Shown one piece after another: positions 23,494 through 31,510 of a DNA stretch of 50,126 nucleotides (position 1 is the stretch's first letter; every line of letters begins with the position of its first letter). The notes beneath the pieces are model-generated. The model searched no databases, was not told where the DNA came from, and worked only from the letters and a program-made list of their open reading frames with translations. The stretch comes from Ilumatobacteraceae bacterium (GTDB lineage: Bacteria > Actinomycetota > Acidimicrobiia > Acidimicrobiales > Ilumatobacteraceae): positions 1 to 50,126 of the forward strand of contig JALHOG010000037.1 in assembly GCA_022843125.1 (NCBI GenBank). Reading direction: 5' to 3'. Position numbers and translations under genes: made by a program.

Positions 23494-25122
23494 ATGATCT
23501 CGGCGTTGACCACTCTGGGCGGCCGGAACCACCGTCACCAACTCCGGATCGGCCCGACGGCGATCGCTGTCGCAGGCGTGCTCGCAGTCGGCATCATCGG
23601 CGTGCGAGGTGCCGACTATCCGGCCCATCTGCTGCGCGCCGAGCTCTGGGGTCAATCCGGCGTGTCGGTGTGGAACTTCCACTGGTACGGCGGGCACTCG
23701 ACGCCCAGTTACAGCGTGATCGTGCCGCCGCTCACGGCGCTCTTCGGAGCCTTTGCGATCGCGGCGGTCGCAGCGGTGCTCGCCACCTGGTGGTTCTCAG
23801 GGGTGGCCCTCGCCCACTTCCGCGACCGGTGGGCGATCGCCGGACTCGTTGCCTTCGCACTGTCGGCGACGGTCAACGTGATCGTGGGTCGCGTCCCGTT
23901 CGCGCTCGGGTTGGCGTTCGCGATGCTCGCCGTCCATGCCTGGAACCGGGGTCGCGCGTTCGTGGCGATCGGTGCCGCTGCCGCGGTTCCACTCGCGAGC
24001 CCGGTCGCTGCTGTGTTCCTCTTGATCGCAGCCACTGCGTGGCTGATCGACGCCGCGCTCGATCGCCGCTGGCGGCGCGCCGATTCGATCGCGGTGGGCG
24101 TCGCTGCAGCTGCGATGTTGCCGCTCGCGGTGTTCGCCGTGTCGGTGGGCTCGGAGGGGCGGTTTCCGTTCCGCGGCGACCAGGCGGTCTTCTCGATCGG
24201 CGTGATCACCGTGCTCGGGATCATCACCCCGCACCGTGTGGTGCGCATCGGGGCAGCCATCGCGGTGATCGCCTCGGTCGTCGTGTTCCTCGTCCCGAAC
24301 GCGCTCGGCGGGAACTTCCTGCGGTTCACGCAGTTCGTCGTGGTGCCGCTCGTGATCGCATCGCTCGGCTCGGTCCGCACGCCGCGACCGTGGGTCTTCG
24401 GGGCCCTCGTGGCGGTCACGGTCGGGTGGAGCCTGCAGTTCGGCGCCGTGTCCGCGATCGCGTGGCAGGGGGACGAATCGGTGCATGCGCAGTACCACGA
24501 GCCGCTCGTCGACGAGGTGAGCGAGCGCAACACCGACGGGAGCCCGGTCGGTCGGCTCGAGATCCCGTTCACCGACAATCACTGGGAGGCGTACTTCGTC
24601 GCGTCGAAGGTGCCGTTCGCCCGCGGGTGGGAACGCCAACTCGACCTCGAGCGCAATGCTGTCCTCTACGACCCCGATCTCACGGTCGAGCAGTACCTTG
24701 CCTGGCTGCACGGGAACGCCGTGCGGTGGGTCGCGATCCCGGACGTCGACCTCGACGAGGGCGGCAACCCCGAAGCGACGCTGATCCGCTCGGGGGCGGT
24801 CGACCCGTGGCTCGAACCCGTGTGGAGCAACCCCAACTGGGTGCTGTACGAGGTCGTCGACTACCAGCCGATCGTCGATCCGCCAGCGATGCTGGTGGCC
24901 GAGCAACCCGACGCGATCGTGGTGTCGACGCCGGGGCCGACGAGTGTCACGCTGCGCTACACGGCCATCGATGGCGTCTCCATCTACCCGACCGGCTGCG
25001 TCGTCGTGGAGGGGGAATGGATGCGCCTCAGCCTCCCGGCCGCGGGCACGTACACGATCACGGTCGGGCCGGAGACCCTGCTGCCCGGCGACGACGCCGT
25101 GTACTGCGCCGCTGCTGACTGA
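23494..25122 (+). CDS. Polytopic membrane protein with C-terminal extracellular domain
   Basis: About 542 residues, of which 1-330 form roughly ten hydrophobic helices, followed by a soluble region. The topology, with a first-loop segment GADYPAHLLRAELWG, is like GT-C glycosyltransferase-type or YfhO-like membrane proteins, but no specific family motif beyond that can be claimed. FTDNHWEAYFVASKVPFARGW and the following DLTVEQYLAWLHGNAVRWVAIP in the soluble part resemble the lumenal domains of these proteins. No substrate can be inferred. GTG 23491 is an alternative start one codon upstream. It converges on the LigC-like gene with 5 bases between stops. Confidence 0.7.
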   Translation: MISALTTLGGRNHRHQLRIGPTAIAVAGVLAVGIIGVRGADYPAHLLRAELWGQSGVSVWNFHWYGGHSTPSYSVIVPPLTALFGAFAIAAVAAVLATWWFSGVALAHFRDRWAIAGLVAFALSATVNVIVGRVPFALGLAFAMLAVHAWNRGRAFVAIGAAAAVPLASPVAAVFLLIAATAWLIDAALDRRWRRADSIAVGVAAAAMLPLAVFAVSVGSEGRFPFRGDQAVFSIGVITVLGIITPHRVVRIGAAIAVIASVVVFLVPNALGGNFLRFTQFVVVPLVIASLGSVRTPRPWVFGALVAVTVGWSLQFGAVSAIAWQGDESVHAQYHEPLVDEVSERNTDGSPVGRLEIPFTDNHWEAYFVASKVPFARGWERQLDLERNAVLYDPDLTVEQYLAWLHGNAVRWVAIPDVDLDEGGNPEATLIRSGAVDPWLEPVWSNPNWVLYEVVDYQPIVDPPAMLVAEQPDAIVVSTPGPTSVTLRYTAIDGVSIYPTGCVVVEGEWMRLSLPAAGTYTITVGPETLLPGDDAVYCAAAD

Positions 25123-25127
25123 GGCGC

Positions 25128-26090
25128 TCAACCGTGCAGCTGTTGCTCCAGATCGTGGAGGACCTGGTAGCAGGGGAGCACCTGGGCGACGCTCGAGTTC
25201 GGCTCGCGGCCCTCGCGGATCGCCGCGACGAACTCGCGGTCCTGCAGTTCGATGCCGTTCATCGACACCGCGACCTCGGACACGTCGATCTGTTCGTCCT
25301 TGCCGGTGAACAGGTCGTCGTAGCGGGCGAGGTAGGTGCCCGTGTCGCCGATGTAGCGGAAGAAGGTACCGAGTGGCCCGTCGTTGTTGAACGACAGCGA
25401 CAGCGTGCAGATCGCACCCGACTCGGTCTTGAGTTGGATCGACATGTCCATCGCGATCCCGAGCTCGGGGTGCAGCGGACCCTGGATCGCGTTGGCCTGC
25501 ACCACCGGGCTGCCGGTCTGGTACTGGAACAGGTCGACGGTGTGGGCTGCGTGGTGCCACAGCAGATGGTCGGTCCAGCTACGCGGTTGACCCAGCGCGT
25601 TGGTGTTGGTGCGCCGGAAGAAGTACGTCTGGACGTCGAGCTGCTGGATGTTCAGATCGCCTGCGGCGATGCGATCGTGGACCCACTGGTGGCTGGGGTT
25701 GAATCGGCGGGTGTGCCCACACATCGCGACGAGTCCGGTCTCGCGCTGCTTGGCGATCACCGCCTGCCCGTCGGCGAGTGCATCGCAGAGCGGGATCTCG
25801 ACCTGGACGTGCTTGCCTGCCTCGAGGCAGGCGATGGTCTGATCGGCGTGCATCTGCGTGGGCGTGCACAAGATGACCGCGTCGACGTCGTCGCGGGCGA
25901 GGCTCTCGGCGAGCTCGGTGGTGGCGTGGCCGATGCCGTACTGCTCGGCGACCTCCCGCGTCTTGTCGAGCTCGCGCCCGATCACCGACGTGACCTCGAC
26001 GCCGTCGATCAGCTTCAGGCCGTCGAGGTGTTTGATGCCGAAGGCCCCGGCCCCGGCGAGAGCGATGCGGATGACGTCGGTGTCGGACAT
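25128..26090 (-). CDS. ligC: Gfo/Idh/MocA oxidoreductase, LigC-like (4-carboxy-2-hydroxymuconate semialdehyde dehydrogenase)
   Basis: The 320-residue NAD(P)-dependent enzyme starts with the Rossmann motif IALAGAGAFGIKHLDGLK. It continues through DAVILCTPTQMHADQ, GKHVQVEIPLCD, the substrate-site HTRRFNPSHQ, and the helix SWTDHLLWHHAAHTVDLF. LSLSFNNDGPLGTFFRYIGD and MNGIELQDREFVAAI, together with the ending EPNSSVAQVL, match my knowledge of LigC of the protocatechuate 4,5-cleavage pathway, not generic sugar dehydrogenases. LigC oxidises the ring-cleavage semialdehyde to 2-pyrone-4,6-dicarboxylate. The other lig genes are not beside it. A TAACCT hexamer ends 8 bases before the ATG. LigC identity is by recalled similarity; the superfamily is certain. 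Confidence 0.8.
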   Translation of the reverse strand: MSDTDVIRIALAGAGAFGIKHLDGLKLIDGVEVTSVIGRELDKTREVAEQYGIGHATTELAESLARDDVDAVILCTPTQMHADQTIACLEAGKHVQVEIPLCDALADGQAVIAKQRETGLVAMCGHTRRFNPSHQWVHDRIAAGDLNIQQLDVQTYFFRRTNTNALGQPRSWTDHLLWHHAAHTVDLFQYQTGSPVVQANAIQGPLHPELGIAMDMSIQLKTESGAICTLSLSFNNDGPLGTFFRYIGDTGTYLARYDDLFTGKDEQIDVSEVAVSMNGIELQDREFVAAIREGREPNSSVAQVLPCYQVLHDLEQQLHG

Positions 26091-26098
26091 GGAAACCG

Positions 26099-26104
26099 AG
26101 GTTA
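26099..26104 (-). promoter_or_regulatory. -10 element TAACCT of the LigC-like gene
   Basis: TAACCT on the minus strand is followed by 8 bases and ATG at 26090. It lies between that gene and the upstream AMP ligase stop, so the LigC-like gene has its own promoter. Confidence 0.5.
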
Positions 26105-26121
26105 GATGGTGCGGGTCGGGA

Positions 26122-27663
26122 TCAGGTCAGCGATCGCCGGAGCAGCTTGCCGGCCGGGTTGCGTGGCAGCTCGTCGACGAACTCGACGCGGCGCGGCACC
26201 TTGTGCCGTGCGAGCTGGTCGCGCACGTGCGCCCGCACGTCATCCGCGGTCAGCGTGGCCGACGTGGTGCGCACGACGAACGCCGCGAGCGCCTGCCCGA
26301 ACTCCGGGTCGGGCAGGCCGACCACGGCGACGTCGGCAACCCCGTCGAGGTGCCGGAGCAATTCTTCGACCTCGATCGGGAAGACGTTCTCGCCCCCCGA
26401 GACGATCATGTCGTCCTCACGGCCCTCGACGAACAGCAGGCCCCCGTCGAAGTGCCCGAGGTCGCCGGTGGACACCAGCCCGCGCTGGACCTCCTTCGTC
26501 CCGCCGTCGGTGTACCCGTCGAACCGCATCGCCCCACCGACGAAGATGCGCCCGATCGTCCCCTCGGGCACGGGCGAGCCCGATTCGTCGAGGATCTCGA
26601 CGCGCACGCCGAGCGCGACCCGGCCCGCTGTGCTGGGCGCGGCGGCGAGGTCATCGGGTCGGGCGATCGTCGCCACCGCCACCTCCGTCGACCCGTACAG
26701 GTTGTAGAGAACGGGTCCGAAGCGTTCGAGCACGTCGGTGGTGAGCTTGGCGCCGAGCGCCGAGCCGCTCGAGGCGATCACCCGGAGGTCGGGCGTCGGC
26801 GAGGTGTCGTCGACGGTCAGCAGTCGCGATAGCATCACGGGCACGGCAACGAGCACGTTCGCCCGATGCTCGATCATCTGGTCGAGCGTGCTCGCCGGGT
26901 CGAAACGTCGCGCGAGTACCGTGGTGGCGCAGCGCGCCAAGCCGAGCAGCAGGTGCGACAGGCCCCATGCGTGGAACAGGGGGGCGGGCACCAGCTGCAC
27001 GTCGCCCAGCCGCAGCGGGATCGAGTCGAGGAGCGCGGCGACGCCCTCCACCGAGGTGCTGCCACTCGATCGTGCGGCACCCTTCGGCCGCCCCGTCGTC
27101 CCCGACGTGAGGATGATGAGCGCTCCGGCCTGGCGGGACGGGCGCACCGCACGATGCGTGAGGGCGAGCGGCTGGTGCTCGTGTTCGGCGAGCGTGTCGG
27201 CGCCGCACCCGGCGACGATCGGTGCGAACTCGTCGTCGTGCAGCACCAGCTCGAGGCCCTCGGCCGCGACCACCTCGGCGAGTTGCGGAGCGGCGAAGCC
27301 GGTGTTGAGCAGGGTCAGGTCGGCGCCGGTGGCGGCGACGGCAACGAGGCACTCGACGAAGCCGGCATGGTTGCGCGCGAGCAGGCCCACGCGGCTGCCG
27401 GGCCCGACTCCACGGTCCTGCAGTGCGGCGGCGATGCCGAGCGACCGGCGCCACAACTCGCCGTAGGTGATTCCGCCCGATTCGTCGATGATCGCCGTGC
27501 GCGTGGGGTAGCGCCCGGCCGCGCCCGCGGCGAGCCCGGCGATCGACGGACCCCACGGCGCCATGACGGCGAGCGACTTCGGGAGTCGGTCAGGCCGTTC
27601 GAACGTCGTGGTGAACGTCCGGATCAGGGCGGCGGTGGCGGAGACGCGGTCGAAGATGGGCAC
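26122..27663 (-). CDS. AMP-dependent acyl-CoA synthetase/ligase
   Basis: The 513-residue class I adenylate-forming enzyme activates an acyl or aryl acid with ATP and probably forms a CoA thioester. Motifs in order are LIILTSGTTGRPKGA (phosphate loop), PLFHAWGLSHLLLGLA, YNLYGSTEVAVATI, STGDLGHFDGGLLFVEGREDDMIVSGGENVFPIEVEELL, and the end PRNPAGKLLRRSLT with the catalytic Lys. The substrate is not known; its neighbours suggest a possible aromatic or fatty acid. Start GTG 27663 is supported by a TAGTGT hexamer 6 bases upstream. The LigC-like gene follows 31 bases after its stop. Confidence 0.88.
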   Translation of the reverse strand: MPIFDRVSATAALIRTFTTTFERPDRLPKSLAVMAPWGPSIAGLAAGAAGRYPTRTAIIDESGGITYGELWRRSLGIAAALQDRGVGPGSRVGLLARNHAGFVECLVAVAATGADLTLLNTGFAAPQLAEVVAAEGLELVLHDDEFAPIVAGCGADTLAEHEHQPLALTHRAVRPSRQAGALIILTSGTTGRPKGAARSSGSTSVEGVAALLDSIPLRLGDVQLVPAPLFHAWGLSHLLLGLARCATTVLARRFDPASTLDQMIEHRANVLVAVPVMLSRLLTVDDTSPTPDLRVIASSGSALGAKLTTDVLERFGPVLYNLYGSTEVAVATIARPDDLAAAPSTAGRVALGVRVEILDESGSPVPEGTIGRIFVGGAMRFDGYTDGGTKEVQRGLVSTGDLGHFDGGLLFVEGREDDMIVSGGENVFPIEVEELLRHLDGVADVAVVGLPDPEFGQALAAFVVRTTSATLTADDVRAHVRDQLARHKVPRRVEFVDELPRNPAGKLLRRSLT

Positions 27664-27669
27664 CGCGGC

Positions 27670-27675
27670 ACACTA
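27670..27675 (-). promoter_or_regulatory. -10 element TAGTGT of the AMP ligase gene
   Basis: TAGTGT on the minus strand is followed by 6 bases and GTG at 27663, fitting the leaderless pattern. Confidence 0.5.
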
Positions 27676-27745
27676 CGACCCTCCTCGGTTCGGGGCCATC
27701 GCGCCCGTCCGGCCTCCGACTCGCGCGAGCAGCGCTGTTGTCGGC

Positions 27746-28441
27746 TCAGAGACCGACGAGCTCGAAGGTGACGGCCGCGGGCAGTCCGAGCGCGTTGCCG
27801 GCCGCAGCGGCGGCGCCCCGTAGGAACGCGTCCGGGTCGGTCGGCTCGGCAAGTGCGTCGAGGTACGTCTGGTGCTCGCGCAGGGAGGCGATCCCGGCAT
27901 CGATCGTGTCGGTCACATCGACGTGGTGCGTTGCGCCGGGGGAGGCGTTGAACAGGGCGAACCGAACCCCCGCCCACGGCTCACCGACATCGGTGAAGAG
28001 CCATCGGTTCCCTGCGTCACGCGCGGCGTCGAGCATCGCCACGCCGACCACGCGGTGGTCGATGTGGTTCCACGCCCCCGGCCAGCTGTCGTGGTGGTTG
28101 ATGCCGATCAGCACGTCGGGCCGGTGGCGGCGGATCACGGCTGCCAGGTCGCGACGCAGCGCGATCGACGCTTCGAGCAGACCGTCCGGGTGACGCAGGA
28201 ACTCGACGGTGTCGACCCCGACCACCGCGGCCGAGCGGCGTTCGTCGTCTTCCCGCAAGTGGCCGCAGCGTTCGGGCGGGATCGCGTCGATGCCGGCCTC
28301 GCCCGAGGTGACCATGCAGTAGACGATCGTCTTGCCCTGACCCGTCCAGCGAGCGACGGCGCTCGCGGCGCCGTACTCGAGATCGTCGGGATGGGCGACG
28401 ATCGCGAGGGCACGCGTCCAGTCCTCGGGCACAGGTTCCAT
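27746..28441 (-). CDS. PIG-L family deacetylase (MshB/Mca-like)
   Basis: The 231-residue zinc deacetylase has the metal site AHPDD (near residue 16) and a second His site in NHIDHRVVG. TSGEAGID after the second strand and GINHHDSW are family features. Members remove N-acetyl from GlcNAc-linked molecules such as mycothiol precursor, mycothiol conjugates, or others. The specific substrate is not known. The ATG at 28441 gives MEPVPEDWTRALAIVAHPDD and follows CTCGGGAG, a possible Shine-Dalgarno placed close to the start. The VWA gene ends 29 bases upstream on the same strand, so the two probably form an operon. A second PIG-L protein occurs at 46489. Confidence 0.85.
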   Translation of the reverse strand: MEPVPEDWTRALAIVAHPDDLEYGAASAVARWTGQGKTIVYCMVTSGEAGIDAIPPERCGHLREDDERRSAAVVGVDTVEFLRHPDGLLEASIALRRDLAAVIRRHRPDVLIGINHHDSWPGAWNHIDHRVVGVAMLDAARDAGNRWLFTDVGEPWAGVRFALFNASPGATHHVDVTDTIDAGIASLREHQTYLDALAEPTDPDAFLRGAAAAAGNALGLPAAVTFELVGL

Positions 28442-28470
28442 CTCCCGAGTTTGCCCGGCCGGAGCCCAGT

Positions 28471-29787
28471 TCAGAACAGGTGCTCGACCGCAGCGACGAG
28501 TTGGCGGAGGTTGCGGACCTCGAACGTGGCGCTGCAGTGCTTCGCATAGGTGCTCATCTCGGAGTCGTGTGTGTCCCACTCCGAACGCGGTTCCGGGTTG
28601 AGCCAGTACACGCGGCGCGCCTTCTCGGCCAGGCGGCCCAGCCATTCCTCGCCGCTGGACTTGTGGTTGGTGCGGGCGTCGCCGGTCACGATCACGGTCG
28701 AGGTCCGGTGCAGCTCCGGGTCGCCGACCTCGCGCCAGAACCGTTCGAGCACAGCGCCGTAGTCGCTGTGCCCCTCGGCTCCGACCGCCCGGGTGTTCCG
28801 GAGCAACTGCCACGGTTCGATGCCGTGGCTCGTCGCAGCCAACAGGTCGGTGACCTCATCGACGTCGTCGACGAACACGAACGAGCGCGTCCGGGCGATC
28901 TCGGCGGACAGCGCCGACATCAGCGTCAGCGTGAACAGTGAGAAGTCGGCCACCGACCCGCTGATGTCGCACACGACGAACAACTCCGGCTTGTGAGCGC
29001 GCGGGCGGTCGTGGAGCACGTCGAGCGGCACCCCGCCGCTCGCCAGCGATCGACGCATCGTGCGGCGCATGTTGACCCGCCCGATGCGGTGCTGGCGGCG
29101 CTTCGCGAGCCGTGCCGCGAGCGTGCGGGCGATCGGCCGGATCACGTCGCGCATCTGGTCGAGCTCGGCCCGTGACGCCTCGAGGAAGTCGACGTCGTGC
29201 AGATCCTCCTCGACGCCGAGCAGGTCCATCACCCCGAACCGGCTGTCGATCTGGGCGCGAACGTCGGCGCCGATCAACCGCTTGAGCTCGTCGACACGCG
29301 CCCGGATCATCGCCGGTGACATGTCGGGGTCGGCGATCCGGACGCGGCTCATCAGGCGGGCGATGTCGGCACCGAGGAACACGCGCTGCACGTGGTGCTT
29401 CTCGGTGCGGAGGTCGCCGTCGAGCCCGGCGTACTCGTCGACGAGCGCAGCGGCGATGGCACCGAGGCCACCGTCGGACGCGAGCTCGCGGACGAGGTCG
29501 TCGTCGGTCGCCGTCGTGCGCGGCGTGCCGTCGAGCGGATCGCGGACGATGCGCGCCGGGAAGTACCGGTCGAACGCCAACTCGAAGGTCGGATGGTGGC
29601 GAGCGTGCTTGACCATCGTCGAGCGCAACGCCGTGCGGAGCTCGGCTCGCTCGCCGAGGTCGACCTGGGTGATCGCGCGTGCCGCGTCGATGATCTCGGA
29701 CAGCGAGACGTTGACGCCGGCGGCCTGCAGCGCCCGACCGAGCTGCACCGTTCGGTCGGCGATGGTGCCTGTGGCTTGCGCGCTCAT
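28471..29787 (-). CDS. VWA-domain protein, CoxE-like
   Basis: The 438-residue protein has an N-terminal helical region of about 200 residues (TGTIADRTVQLGRALQAAGVN at the start) and a C-terminal VWA domain. The metal-ion-dependent adhesion site is seen in VVCDISGSVADFS, followed by SFVFVDDVDEVTDLL and TSTVIVTGDARTN. This is the CoxE-type family that often accompanies MoxR ATPases and helps cofactor or complex maturation, but no MoxR gene is in the window. The GGGGAACC sequence directly before the ATG is a possible ribosome site, and TACGGT lies 16 bases upstream as a -10 for a leadered mRNA. It is followed by a PIG-L deacetylase. A truncated relative lies at the right end of the window. Confidence 0.85.
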   Translation of the reverse strand: MSAQATGTIADRTVQLGRALQAAGVNVSLSEIIDAARAITQVDLGERAELRTALRSTMVKHARHHPTFELAFDRYFPARIVRDPLDGTPRTTATDDDLVRELASDGGLGAIAAALVDEYAGLDGDLRTEKHHVQRVFLGADIARLMSRVRIADPDMSPAMIRARVDELKRLIGADVRAQIDSRFGVMDLLGVEEDLHDVDFLEASRAELDQMRDVIRPIARTLAARLAKRRQHRIGRVNMRRTMRRSLASGGVPLDVLHDRPRAHKPELFVVCDISGSVADFSLFTLTLMSALSAEIARTRSFVFVDDVDEVTDLLAATSHGIEPWQLLRNTRAVGAEGHSDYGAVLERFWREVGDPELHRTSTVIVTGDARTNHKSSGEEWLGRLAEKARRVYWLNPEPRSEWDTHDSEMSTYAKHCSATFEVRNLRQLVAAVEHLF

Positions 29788-29836
29788 GGTTCCCCGGCCG
29801 GCGACCGTACCCGAGGCGAGAACACTCGATGCGACT

Positions 29837-29849
29837 GGAGCGATGCTCC
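29837..29849. promoter_or_regulatory. Palindrome GGAGC-GAT-GCTCC upstream of the dioxygenase operon
   Basis: A perfect 5-bp inverted repeat with a 3-nt spacer lies 62 bases before the small dioxygenase subunit gene. It is an operator candidate. Confidence 0.4.
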
Positions 29850-29863
29850 CGTGCGAAAGTAGT

Positions 29864-29879
29864 CCCCGGTCGGCCGGGG
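29864..29879. promoter_or_regulatory. Inverted repeat CCCCGG-TCGG-CCGGGG upstream of the dioxygenase operon
   Basis: A perfect 6-bp inverted repeat with a 4-nt spacer lies 31 bases before the first subunit gene. It may bind a regulator or form a leader hairpin. No regulator gene is adjacent. Confidence 0.45.
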
Positions 29880-29910
29880 GGTCGACGCATCCGTTGGAAG
29901 AGGGGTATCG

Positions 29911-30411
29911 ATGGCCGGGTACACGACCGTCTTCGGCTCGCTGGACAACTACGAGAAGGGCCGGGTGATCATCGTCGACGATGATCCCAAGGCGTACGTC
30001 TTCTCGAACATCTTCGAGGTCGCCAGCATGTCGAAGCCGTACGAGAAGGTGGCGGTCGGCAAGAACCTCGAGTACGTGCTCGAGACGATCCGCTGCGAAG
30101 GCACCAGCGAGTGGCGGGTCACGCCGCATGACGAGTTCGCGCTGGTGATGGACGGCACGGTGGTGGTCGAACTGCTCGACCCGAGCGGTCAGCTCGTCGA
30201 CCCCGACGCCAACGGTTCGATCGGACTCGACGGCGAGCCTGCCGGCACCCGCATGGGGCGGATCACCGCATCGCGCGGCCACCAGGCGCTGCTGCCGGCC
30301 GGCAAGTGCTACCGCTTCCACTGCGACGCCGTCGGCGTCATCCTCCTCCAGACCATCGAAGGCCCCGACACGATCTACCGCTGGGCCGAGATCTGCCAGA
30401 CCGAAGCCTGA
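29911..30411 (+). CDS. hapC: Hydroquinone 1,2-dioxygenase, small subunit (HapC/PnpC-like)
   Basis: The 166-residue cupin-like protein matches the small subunit of the two-component hydroquinone dioxygenases of p-nitrophenol and 4-hydroxyacetophenone degraders. Similar features include FGSLDNYEKGRVIIVDDDPK, FSNIFEVASMSKPYEKVAVGKNLEYVLETIR and HDEFALVMDGTVVVELLD. The enzyme opens hydroquinone next to a hydroxyl to give 4-hydroxymuconic semialdehyde, and the large subunit holds the iron. The start is ATG 29911 with AGAGGGG a few bases upstream as ribosome site, so this operon has a normal leader, unlike many genes here. The large subunit gene follows after 28 bases. Later pathway genes (aldehyde dehydrogenase, maleylacetate reductase) are absent from the window. 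Confidence 0.85.
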   Translation: MAGYTTVFGSLDNYEKGRVIIVDDDPKAYVFSNIFEVASMSKPYEKVAVGKNLEYVLETIRCEGTSEWRVTPHDEFALVMDGTVVVELLDPSGQLVDPDANGSIGLDGEPAGTRMGRITASRGHQALLPAGKCYRFHCDAVGVILLQTIEGPDTIYRWAEICQTEA

Positions 30412-30439
30412 CCACACCGATCAGCCCAGGAGCTCCATC

Positions 30440-31420
30440 ATGACCTTGACCTCCGACACCGCCCCGGCCAACCCGAACGACGCGGGCTACGGCACGTTCA
30501 CGATCGGCGGCTTCACGTTCTCCCGCGACGAGTACTTCGCGACGATCACGTGGCCCACCGGCACCCACCAGCTCGCGATCGACGTGTTCCTCCGCGCGCT
30601 CCAACGCGACGTCGCGTGGGGATTCTTCTACGGCATCGTCAACTTCGACTCGGTGTTCGGGACGGTGAACCACTACGGCAACGTCGACATGTTCGCTGGC
30701 CGGTTCAACGACGCCTATCGCCGGGCCGAGGTCGACTACAGCGAGAACTTCACCCACGACGACCTGATGGCGTGCTTCCAGTCGATGCTGAAGGACTGGA
30801 CGAACGACGGCTACGACCCGTTCGCCGCCCCCCAGGAGACCGGCCAGCCGTTCGGCAAGAACAACGGCAGCAACGACGCAGCGGTCACTCGACGGCGCGT
30901 GGTCGCCGACCGGATGGTGAGCGTCCCCGGTGACGAGCAGGTCCGAACGGACGACATGGGGTTCCCCGTCAACCGCGGCTTCGCCGACGTCCCGCAGGAC
31001 GAGCCGATCGTCGAGGTCGAGCCGGGGTACGAGGGCGACGTCGCGGCGTACAACCTGTTCAAGTACATCTCGCGCTCCGACGTCACCTGGAACCCGTCGG
31101 TGGTGTCGGCCTGCAAGGAGTCGCTGTACTGCCCCACCTCGGAGGAGTTCATCCTGCCGGTGATCCACGGCAACGACCGCGTCGAGTGGTTCGTGCAGCT
31201 GAGCGACGAGATCCAGTGGGATGTCGAGGATCGTGACACGGGCGCGAAGCGGGCACGGGTCATCTGCAAGGCGGGCGACGTCGCAGCGATGCCGGCCGAC
31301 ATCCGTCACCAGGGGTACTCGCCGAAGCGGTCGATGCTGCTGGTGTGGGAGAACGCGTCGAACCGCATCCCCGAGATGATCGCCCGGGGCGAGATCTCAC
31401 CCCGCGCCGTCGACTTCTGA
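30440..31420 (+). CDS. hapD: Hydroquinone 1,2-dioxygenase, large subunit (HapD/PnpD-like)
   Basis: The 326-residue protein resembles the PnpD/HapD subunit in length and sequence: GTFTIGGFTFSRDEYFATI, LRALQRDVAWGFFYGIVNFD, FGTVNHYGNVDMFAGRFN, and HGNDRVEWFVQLSDEI. The iron ligands known for PnpD are an Asn, a Glu four residues later and a His 41 residues after the Glu. Here N245, E249 and H290 fit exactly, with the His in ADIRHQGYSPKRS. AGGAG lies about 8 bases before the ATG. A hairpin terminator follows 21 bases after the stop. With the small subunit it forms the iron dioxygenase for hydroquinone-type substrates; substituted hydroquinones are equally possible. Confidence 0.88.
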   Translation: MTLTSDTAPANPNDAGYGTFTIGGFTFSRDEYFATITWPTGTHQLAIDVFLRALQRDVAWGFFYGIVNFDSVFGTVNHYGNVDMFAGRFNDAYRRAEVDYSENFTHDDLMACFQSMLKDWTNDGYDPFAAPQETGQPFGKNNGSNDAAVTRRRVVADRMVSVPGDEQVRTDDMGFPVNRGFADVPQDEPIVEVEPGYEGDVAAYNLFKYISRSDVTWNPSVVSACKESLYCPTSEEFILPVIHGNDRVEWFVQLSDEIQWDVEDRDTGAKRARVICKAGDVAAMPADIRHQGYSPKRSMLLVWENASNRIPEMIARGEISPRAVDF

Positions 31421-31441
31421 CGATCGCCGGCGCCTGCTGAT

Positions 31442-31474
31442 CGCCCAACGCACACTGCGTGCTGGGCGTTCGTT
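31442..31474 (+). terminator. Rho-independent-like terminator of the dioxygenase operon
   Basis: Arms CGCCCA-ACGCA and TGCGT-(GC)-TGGGCG form an 11-bp stem with a CAC loop and a 2-nt bulge at 31442-31468. It is followed by TTCGTT and lies just after hapD. Confidence 0.65.
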
Positions 31475-31510
31475 CACCTGCTGTTCACCACGTCGCGGTT
31501 CAATCGTGCT

